Shown: positions 13,101 to 24,100 of the stretch, one piece after another
How the letters are laid out: each line of letters opens with the position of its first letter
Position numbering within the stretch: the first letter of the stretch is position 1
Source of the DNA: Ostrinia nubilalis
Taxonomy: Eukaryota; Arthropoda; Insecta; Lepidoptera; Crambidae
Direction of reading: 5' to 3'
Length of the DNA stretch: 64,000 nucleotides
Assembly (NCBI RefSeq): GCF_963855985.1
Contig: NC_087117.1
Location: 5,157,001 to 5,221,000 of the forward strand
Program-made: the position numbers and the translations under genes
The notes under the pieces: model-generated
Told to the model about the DNA's origin: nothing
The model's database searches: none
Seen by the model: only the letters and a program-made list of their open reading frames with translations

Positions 13101-16100
13101 TGCTCACGGACTTTACCCGGACACTTCTTCGGAATCGCATTCTTCGGCTGATTCATATGGACAAATTTCAAATTCGGTTTTAGGTTTGTAACATAGACTC
13201 ATATGAAAATAGGTACACCCAATAACATATATTTGGATAAGGGACCATTGAAGTAATATTACTACGTATAGAACAGACATCGCGAACAAAATATGTACAG
13301 TGCGGGGTGCGGGGCGGGAATTTGACGGACAGCTGTCAGTCAAATCCATGACTATCAAGTTTCATAATTTATGGCGATAAAATCTGCACCAGAAAATGTC
13401 GTACTTCATTGATAGGATAGCACGAATAGTGACGTTCCTGCGGTCGCCTCATCATAGACATTGTGAATCGATTGTTAAAATAAACAAATCGGCTAAATTG
13501 TGTTAAATTTTCATGGTGCTCAATAGCAAAAAGGTTCAGCTACTTACATTATTTTCTTTTATTATATTGTGCGTTTCCTGTAATGTAATCTAAGCTCCCC
13601 TCCCTTAGACTAAAATTATCCCTCCTAGACAAGTGACAAAATGTAGCAGTTGAAACATTCGAAATCACTTCGCTCTGCCGTTTTTTGGTGTTAGTTACTT
13701 CACTCTGTGATGCGATTTTAAAATTACAACTGGCGATTCCGAATTCACAACTGAGGGGACTGAGGCTAATCGTGTTACTTGTGCTACAAGTGCGTATGGG
13801 CTTCATACTGATGCTTAAGCCATTAATTATTTTTCTTCCCGATTAAAATCTAATGTAATCGATAATCGCCATGAGAATCGTTAACTGGTATTTTCTAATT
13901 CGATAAAAAAATTACCCATCTCTAGTTTAAAACTGTCATCCAACAGCGCACGAAATATTATGAGTTATAGATAATGATACCATTACAGAGGCGACACTTC
14001 GTTTACGTTTAGTTTCTGCCTATTGAATTGGATACTGTAAGGAAACATCGTCATCATCATTTTAGCTACTGGACGTCCACTGCTGAACAAAGGCCTCCTC
14101 TAATGATTTCCACATCGCCCAGTTGATAGTGGCCTGCACCCAGCGTCTTCCTGCTATCTTCAGTCAGTCCATCTTGAGATTTTAGAAAAATTCCCACTCG
14201 TCACGGTAGGAACAAAGCTAGGGATGACCCACGCCTTCACTCCAGAACCAATAAAATAACTGAAAGTCAGAAACTTTCAGTTATTTTATTGTCTCTATTG
14301 TTAACTATCTCAGTGGTTGAGTGAGTACACGTATAATAGCTGTGAGGTAGAAGTTACGGGACTATTCCCACCTCTCCTTTTCACCGCTGCATCTCCTGTG
14401 TAGCTAGCACCTAGACTAGTTGATTTAAAGCCAAGGTATATCAGTTTTTAGGTAATGACTTAGTGCATCTAAAAATGTAAAACTTTCTAGTTTTTTGTAA
14501 CATTGAAAAATCTAAAAAGAAGCATCATTTTTTTACGTTCAAGTGTTTCTAAGAAATTTAAATGGAAGCTTTTGATGATAACGTATTGCTTACTTTTTCA
14601 GCTGTCCAACGAATCACTTATATACTCATAGGTCCTGTACTTCGGTAGATTTGGTAAATAAATGAATCCATCCGGACTCAGAAACTAAAAAAATTAAAAT
14701 AACTGTATTTTTTTAATACTGGATTTGTCGATTAAATTGATCATATTACTGCGCCCTAATGGGTCGGACACTAGTGACCAGACACACTGTACAATTATTA
14801 TAATTTTAGCCTATCTCGTGAGCTAGGTGTCAATAATTAGGGTGATTTACTAACTAACCAGTCGCATACGAACAACAGCAGTGAGATTCAAACAAGTTTG
14901 ATCCATGATGCCGCACGACTATTGTGTGAGCCCACCCGTAACCCAAGCTTATTTAGCTTAACACAAGGGGCTGGACGGGACTATTAGTAATTTGTGCAAT
15001 ACCAAGTGCTTATAATCTTTAAAAAAATCTTTTTATTGCTGTATTTAACCTTCCTTTCGTATACTAATTTATGCGTCAGTGTCAAGTCTGCGATTTTTAT
15101 TCTTTGAAATTTTCGTAAAATGGCTGCCGCCGCGGTGACGCCTTGTAATTAACAAATTAAAATTAAATTAGTGTTTTAAAGTGCATAAATGTACAACTTA
15201 ATGGTAAAAAGTCATTCCTTGATTTTTACTTAATATGTATCTAGAGTTATTAAATTTGAACAGTATTTTCGTCTATAGGATGGCATATTTCAAAAAACAA
15301 AACTGCACTCAAGCGTGTTGTCACAGCAACCGCTGAGCACATACTAATTGAATTTCGGTCCATGGACCTATTTGCGTGCCAGAAACAGTCTAGTTGACAT
15401 GTCTTCTCTAGTACGTAGTACATTATAACTCAATGTAAGGGACTCGTTTTTGTAAAGTAGTTTTCAAGATATCGACGTTCAAATATTTTGTGCCCATATG
15501 AATCAAAATTTGTTACATATTAATCAAAAATAGAAATAAAATTTATGATATTTATGTACAATTGAGAATGTTACTAGGTATGCAAAATCACTTGAAACCT
15601 ATGTTACAGTTAAGCTTTTACATTTACAAATACATTAGTTTTTATTTCATTCAAAAATACCCAGTAGTTATGATTTTATAGGCATTCAAAGTTCGCTTAA
15701 ATATTGAGTCCCGCCGACGGTCACGTGACCCCGTGTGACGTACATTCACAGCGTCCGCTCACTAGAAAACGGATATAAACATACTTAAATAAATGTTTTT
15801 TTGTTAATACAAACTTATTATACATATTAACACCCAGACCCATCACAGAAATTAAAATTGAACCAAACCCAAACTTGATGCGATTGTGTCGTTTTATTGC
15901 GAATTACCTTCCAGCTCCATCATTAGACCCCGATTACTATATAGAATTAAAATACTCATCAATACAAAACGAACGAGCCCAAACTCGATGCATTTAAGTC
16001 GTTTTATTATAGAGTTCCTATGGCCACCTTCCAGCTCCATCATCAGATCAGCTCCATGTCATCATAATATTGCATGGTCATCCAAATCACATGTGTTTGC

Positions 16101-19100
16101 GAAATTTCAGCTTAATCGGTTGCCTGGAAGTTAGTCTTAATTCAGTTTGCAAGATTCCACCCATACAAATATGAGCCAGTCGTTGTAATATGACGTCACG
16201 CGCATAAAATGGGGGGCCGGCCGCCGCCCGCACTTTTAAAATTCAATATCTTGGAAACTAATTAACGTATCGAAATAATTCTTTCACGTGTATTTTTTAT
16301 TTTTAACAGAGAATACAGAAAGCTAAAAAACAAAATTAGTGAACATTCTTCATTGGCTCTAAGTTAAGAAAATAATCATATTATAACATAAACAATGATC
16401 TGTTGTTATGAAAAAATGCAACGATTCCACAATAATTCGTGAAAAAACATTTTTTTGAAACTTTAGTATACATCCTTAATATTTTGTCATCATCATAATC
16501 ATTTCAACTGAACATAAGCCTCTCCCAATGATTTCCATAATGACTGCTTGGTAGTGGCCTGCATCCTGCGCCTTCCTGTGGGAGGACGTTCTACACTGAG
16601 CTTTCCGGCATGTAGCTTCCACTCCAGAAACGTGCTATCCCATCGGCCATCATTTCTGTATACTATGTGTCCTGCCCTTTATCACTTCAGCTTGCTAAAA
16701 CATCGGACTATGCCACCATGCGACTTTAGATCGTTTACGGATCTCCTCATTACAATTTCCATTGCATAAAAAAAACAAGCATAGTCCACTCCATAGTACA
16801 CTATGCAACTTTGTGGTTCGTAAGCCTACAGTGAGAGGCTGCTTTTCAGTACAATTTGTCATCACTGATAAACACACACTGGATGTAGACTTTCATTTTA
16901 TGGCACTAAGGTATTTTAGATGACACTACCAAGCTGTATCACTTATCCAACCTATTGTTGTTAAGACGTCCACCTACAAGGTGAAGAAGGTGAGATGAGC
17001 TTATAGAGGTTGTGGCAATGGCAATCAGTTAATCTCGAAATCATTGGAGGCCTATGCTCAGCAGTATATTATTATGTGCTATGGACGCCATAAGTGTAGC
17101 TGAAATAATAATGAAAATAAATAAGTCGTTGCACACGTACAAAATAAGCAACAAATATGCTTGTGCTATGTTTGGTAGCTTAACGGATATACTACTTATT
17201 TACTGTTTAACCACAAATTATTCTTAACATAAAAATGATAATGTTTTTTTATTCATAAAAAGACCGCAATCGCACCTGGTCTTAAGTGAGATGCAGTCTG
17301 GGATGTCATTCTTAGTTAAAAAACCCTTCTTTGGTGCTCGAAAGACCAAAAACTAATTAATTTTATGATTCATATAGGGCCCTGACCATATGAATCACGC
17401 ACAGATAAATCAGTTTTTTGCCTAAAATCGAGAAAAACTCGTCATACATACAGACTACAATGTTGTCATTTTTCTACATGAATATATAACCCAAAAGCAT
17501 CACAAGAAAGACAGATTAGATTTTAAATGCAATAATGTAATTTTATAAAGTAGGCATTGTAATCAGCATGCCACCTGAACCAAGCACAGATGAATCAAGT
17601 ATTTGCCTTCGTCACGCCGGGTTCTAAGCCAACCAGCTCCACGTCTGCCTTCTAGCTCATCCGTTGCAAGATGGGCTTGCCTCCACGCCAGAAACCAGAC
17701 TCTCATGATTAAAACCTGACCAGTTATGGTCAAGAACAGCTCACGCCATATGAATCAGTATTTTATGCCGGACACTGCTTATTTATTTTTTTGCGAACAA
17801 ACTAACTTAATTAAAATTATGACACATTTTTTTTGTAGAAGGACAACTCATTAGCTTTCGAAATAATTTTAATTTATATTGATATATCAAAAGGAAAATG
17901 CTACATCAACTATTTTGTTCCGGAAAATGGCTAACGGACACACCATATGAATCAGAGAATCATACTTCAAATATTTTTATGTTGTATAAAGACAGCAATT
18001 ATGTCAAAAATGTAATTTGCGCCAGATAGGGCTATAGCTAAGCTATACGAAAAAAAATATTGCATGCCATTTTGTTAGTTGGTTACAGAACTATACCCAA
18101 AGACATCGAAAATTCTGCCTCCGAAGAAATACCCACCCATTGCCTCTTCAGTTTTCCAATCCTTGGATGCAGGCCGCCACCATTCTGGAAATCTGAGGTC
18201 TCTTGTATGTCCTGTAGCTAAAATGATGATGATGATTGAGTAAATAGCTTACGTACACAATAGAGTCGGATCGTAGTCAATATCAGCGTGCCTCCTGCGC
18301 GCCTGATACCCATGCCGGGCTAGCGGCGCGTGCAGGTCAGACGTGGGGTCGTGCGCCGCGAGGGTCATGGAGCCTGACCCTCGGGAGGCCCTCATCCGCT
18401 GGACCAGGCCTGGGCGTCCGCCACCGGTGTGAAGGGCTGTCAGTTTGCGGAGTTCTGGAAACCAGAATATGTTCCAAGTATTATTGTCAGGGTAGGTATA
18501 TCTAAAGCCCGGTCTCTGAGCACGTAGAATTTTGCCCAATGACCCCAAGCTACCCATCCTTATCGCTCGCGCGTAATTATGTTGCTGTCGCGCTCGCACA
18601 CTCACTGCGGCCGCCCGTCGCACAGTCGCGACAGCAATATAATTACGCGCGAGCGATAACTTATCGCTAAGGATGGGTAGCTTGGGGTCATTGGACAAAA
18701 TTCTACGTGCTCAGCGACCAGACTATATCTACTTGACACTGGCAACCTAATTTTTGGTTAGGGTTTTTTTTATCCACAACGAGGAAGCTCTTGGCCTGTA
18801 TCTCACCTGATGGTAAGTGACGATCAGGCCGAAGGTGGAAACGAGCTTTACCCGGAATCCTCAACCACGGAGGAACTGGCTTTCTTACCTCTAACTGCCG
18901 GAACACAACTATGCTGTTAACATTGTTGTTATGGCGACAGACTTACACAAGATGGTGAACCGAACAAAAAAACCTGCACCCACTGGGAATCGAACCCGGG
19001 ACCTCTGCGTCTGAAGCAGGTGGTCAAATGCAGACGCCAGGCACAGACCTTTTCCGTGTGTGAATACTTATTTGCAAATCACACAAAAGCCATTAAGAAA

Positions 19101-21136
19101 AAAGAATTTCTTGACTATTCCGCAGGTATGTAACTTGCTGTAACGTAACCTGTTCCTTATAAATTTTTAAAAATGTACAAGCTACATGAAGCCAATTTGT
19201 ACCTCTGTCCCTGCTCCTTCTAATGTGGTCCACCTTCCGTTCCATCTCCTGTTTCTTGCAAGCCCATAGCTTGGCCAGCTTCGTGCTGGTCCTGTTGGTG
19301 GCTTTCTGCCGCTGCTGCGCTTGCATTCTGTGCAGGAGGGTCAGCCTGATGTCCTGGAACAATAATGGTAAATGATTTATCTTTTTTATGGGTCCCGCAA
19401 GAGCGCAGTACACGTCGACCCAGGATCTTTTGTGTTTTATCATCATTTCAGCCACAGGACGTCAACTGCTGAACATAGGCCTGCCCCAATGACTTCCACA
19501 TCGCACGGTTGGTAGCGGCCTGCATCCAGCCTTCCTGCTACCTTTATCAGGTCGTCGGTCCAACTTGTGGGTGGATGTCCCACGCTGCGTTTTCCGGTAC
19601 GTGGCCTCCACTCCAGAACCTTGTTGCCCCATCGGCCGGCCGGCCTTTTGTGCTTCTCCTTGACCTTTTTCTCATCCACAAAAATCCTATCCTTAAAGCG
19701 AATCAAGTGCGTGGGTGAGCTCTATAGTCTGGTCTGCGAGCACGTAGAATTTTGTCCAATGACCTCAAGCTACCCATCCTTATCCCTCGCGCGTAATTAT
19801 ATTGCTGTCGCGACTGTGCGACGGGCGGCCGCAGTGAGCGTACGCGCGCGACAGCAACATAATTAAATTCTACGTGCTCACAGACCGGGCTTCAGAGGGA
19901 CCTATAGTTTTCTGGTGCCAGAAAGGCCGACCCCTGGAGACCCAATTCAGTAGATGAAGATGCTGAACTATAAAAAAAAGCTGTAAGTGGAGAATCTGAG
20001 TTTGCGTGGAATCAAATGGTGAAGGTGATTTTGTCCATTTTCGAGTGAAGGATAGAAAACAGGACTAAAGAGTAAAAACTCGATAAATATAAAAAAGTAT
20101 TCTAAAAAGGTCCTTAAATCAGCATTAGGTACTTATCGTAAACTCGTGCTAAAGTTTACCACGGCACGCTGGTCTTCAGGTGATCTTAGGGGCAATGTGT
20201 TGCTGTCGGGACATAAAGTGAACGAAAGAGAAAATAACAATATTTAAGTAGTTTTGTCGCACCTTTTTTTTTTAATCCAGTAAAATGGCCTACCGCCGGG
20301 GGACGGTAGGTTATGTGGGGCTCGAACCCACTAAAAACCTGGGGTGTTCCCTCTGCCGCATAGTGGTCGGCGCCTTGGGTACTAGAAACGACCAGGACGC
20401 CTTCCGCGGACGTCCCGCCCTACACGGCGGGACCCAACACGCCCCCACTTAATGGGGGGCAGTTTTATCGCACCTTCAGTGGTGTCACACTGACCTGCAG
20501 CTCATCGATCTCCGCCTCCCTGAAGATCCAGTCCTTGGTCTCCACGTCAGTTATGATGGCGTTCCGTTTCTTCATCCAGCGCGGGAACTGGGCCTTTTCT
20601 ACTAACTCCATCCACGCGCGGGCGTGACGCATCCTATTGGAAAGTTTTGAAAAAGAGTTCAGCTGTGAAAAGGAGTTGTCCCAAATATGTTACAAAGAGT
20701 TGTAAGTAGAAAATTTTAACCTAGGCACAGCCCATCAACTATTAGTTGGCCGATAGTTGTGCCCGATTTTAATTTGTATAAAGAATTGGCCGATACCAAA
20801 TCGGTGTAATGTGGCCGGCAAAAAATCGGTGGTCTGCGCCTAGGCTTAGGTCTCTAGGCCAAAAGGGCCCAGCCTCCATACAATTTGGGACATCTCTAGT
20901 ACTTGTGTGCGATCTCGCAAACGCATGACTGACATCCTGTTAAAACGTCTAGTTAATTTGAAAAAAACCTTAATTTTGAGACTTACTTGTTAATAATTTC
21001 CGTGGTGTGAAAATCTGCCGGTAGATCGCCAATTCGGTAGGGGCTGCCTGGTCCTAAAAAGGAGATATCCTTTATTTTAACAAACACTCCAAAAATACTC
21101 TCTCTCTCTTATAACTTTCCCCTCCCTTCATCTCTC

Positions 21137-21167
<31 letters not shown>

Positions 21168-24100
21168 CACTCTATTTACCTATCTCCCCCTCTCTTTTCC
21201 TCCACTTTTCCCCTATACCTCACCCTTTCTTTCTCTCCTCTCCCGTTTTCTATCTCTATCCCTCTTATTCGTCTCCCCCTCTCTTTCATATCTCTCTCCC
21301 CTCCCTCTCTTGACCCTCTCTCTTTCTCCTCTCTTCTCTTATTGAATGAATATTAGTTTATTTTTTACGATGATCACACCCCATTCCAGCTTATCCAAAT
21401 ACAGCACTTCGGGGGTGTTCTCGCACGTCTCAGCCGGCTTCCCGTCGGGTTGCCAAGGTATGGTCTGCGCCGATGACTCTCTGGTGAATAAGAGAAATTA
21501 ATAGATCATAGCGATGGCCGTTAAGGCAGAAAGGTTCTCGAGTAGCGCCTACGGTCCGGATAACGACTGTGGACAGACTAATCTAGGTGGACCGACGATC
21601 TCGTGAAGATCGCGGGAAGCACCTGGAAGCAGGCAATGCAGGACCGGCGGCCGTGTCGACCTTTGGAACAAAATAGAACAAAACGGACTGAAATGGGTTA
21701 GAATGGAATGGTAAGGGATGGGATGGAAATGGAATAGAAAGGGATGGAAAAGAAAAGAACGGATTGAAACGGAACGGATATATGCGCAAATAGATTATTA
21801 TGATTTGTAACTTTAAAAGTAAGCAAGACAAGATCTATGGCAAGACTATAAGTCTAGAACATGGCGTCCAATAAAGTATACGATTGTAATTCTTTTAAAT
21901 CCCCCTTATTAATAAAAGTTACACCCTAGTTGAACTCTGGCTTAAATTGTCATTATAATTCAGTGTTCATCCTAGGTGTAGCTTTTTATTAAGGGGGTAT
22001 AAGAATAAATAAAAAACATAACCCTACTTCTGGCGCAGTCGGGTAAAAATATAACAAACCGGAACAAGCTCTGCGTGCCCCTGTTTCGGGGCTTGGTGGG
22101 CATGACGGACGCGTTGCGAGGGCTCGGCGGGTGGAAGTCGGGCGTCGTGCTGTGGACTGGCAGCAGCTTCTTTGGACTGGAATGATTGTGAAGAACCATC
22201 ATCAGATCATTTTATTTAAGGTATTAAAACAGCGTAGGGTGTACCCATAAGGTGGACCGACGACCTCATAAAGGTAGCCTTTGAAACTAAGCGTCACAGA
22301 CGCAGCATCTTTGGTCATGTGCCACCAAGTCCAACGCGTCACAACTCGCTTCGAAAGGATACCTTTTAGACCAAAGCTAAAGACGCTGCGTCTGTGACGC
22401 TTAGTTCGAAAGGCTACCTTAAAGGTAGCAGGAAGGCGCTGGATGCAGGTCGCTACCAACGCGCTATTGTGGAAATCATTGGGGGAGGCCTATGTTCAGC
22501 GGTGGACGTCCTATGGCTGAAGTTATGACCCGCTAAAACTCGCGTGGGTTTTTTTTTTTGAAGGGACGCGCGCTGGTAGCTGTGGGTGCACGGAGCGGGT
22601 ACTATTTGATTTGATAATTATTATGATTATGCGACAACACTAGCAATAATGCTAAGCTAATCTACATGGTGCAGGTACACTATGCGGGAAATTAGCTAAG
22701 CCGCATCAATGTGAACACATACTTGATAAGAACTCGGCAAGCTTCTTCGTCCCCAACCCACTGTCAGCAAGTGCTCCCAAGTCAACTTGGCGAACTCCGC
22801 GCTACCAGCTACTGAGTTACTTGCCAAGTTGTCCAAGAGTGGAAACACGCGACTAGACTTAGGGTTATCTTCGACAAGTATCTAGTAGTAATACCGAGGC
22901 GCATAGTGTACCCGCACCAACAGACATTCTGCTTATAGCAAACCGCAAAAGCCAAGAAAAAAAGCCCTTCTGCTTGAAAACTCACATGGCAGTGAACATG
23001 AACCGGTCCCTTCCCTGCAGCTGCGGCGCGGGAACGTTCTTCGAGTCCTGCACCCGCTGGAGATACCCGCTATACGAGCGGTCCATGTGGTCTGGCAGCC
23101 GGCAGTTGGCGTGGTACACTGGAAAAGATGTTAATGTGCAGGGCACATAGTACGCAGAACTGACGGCCGATGGGGCAGCAAGGTTCTGGAGTGGAGGCCG
23201 CGTACTGGAAAACGCAGCCACAAGGTGGACCGACGACATCATTTAGTGATGGTCAACTCGAGTACCTAACTCGAGTTAACTCGAGTTGGGCGTAACTCGA
23301 GCCCACTCGAGTTGAATTCTCTCTGACTCGAGTTCGTAAACTGTATGGAACCGACAGAAACTGCCGGTTATTGTTGTAGATTTTTGTGTTTTATGTTCTG
23401 TTTTTGAAAAACCCCGGGTCCTAAAAGAAAATCTTTAGTTTGGGACGTATTCGAATCGCCGGAGAGTGGACGCGTTGAGTGTAAACAGTGTTCAGATTCA
23501 TTCAAATATAGTGGAAATACGACCACATTATTAAACCACATTAAAAAAAGCATCCTAATGTTGCCATCGAGGAAAGTCAGAGTTCATTATCAACAATGAA
23601 AGTACCTAATATGAGTACTTCGACTGATTCATCGCAGTTACTTGTATTGACAACCACATTGGATGTTGAGCCTCCTCAAAAAAGGTTAAGGCACACTCAA
23701 ACCCGTCACTGTGCCAAAAAAAATAACGCTAAATTTCTGGTATTAACGCTTTAATTAATTTGATAGTAAAAGATTTGTAGCCATTCAGATAGTGGAAAAT
23801 TCAGGTCTAATTTTTTTAACTAAGTATTAATGCGAAGCTAAGGGATTAAACTGGTAAAAATAAATAAAAAACATTCACTTGTCCACCCAGTTAACTCGAG
23901 TTACGTAACTCGAGTTCAACCCGAGTTATGTGGATTTTAACTCGGGTTAAATCGAGTTTTATTTTTTACGAGTTGGCCCATCATTAACATCATTAAGGTA
24001 GCAGGAAGGCGCTGGACGCAGGCCGCTACCAACCGAGCAACATGGAAAGTATTGGGGGAGGCCTATGTTCAGCAGTGGACGTCCGATGGCTGACATGATG

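Noticed and set aside
13549..13806. 85-codon minus-strand ORF with a donor-like site at its end
   Set aside because: No recognisable domain, a stop before the donor in that frame, and it is not needed for CFAP91 phase.
14250..14291. Perfect hairpin as a microRNA precursor
   Set aside because: Stem of about 19 bp is too short for a typical pre-miRNA, and the sequence is AT-rich.
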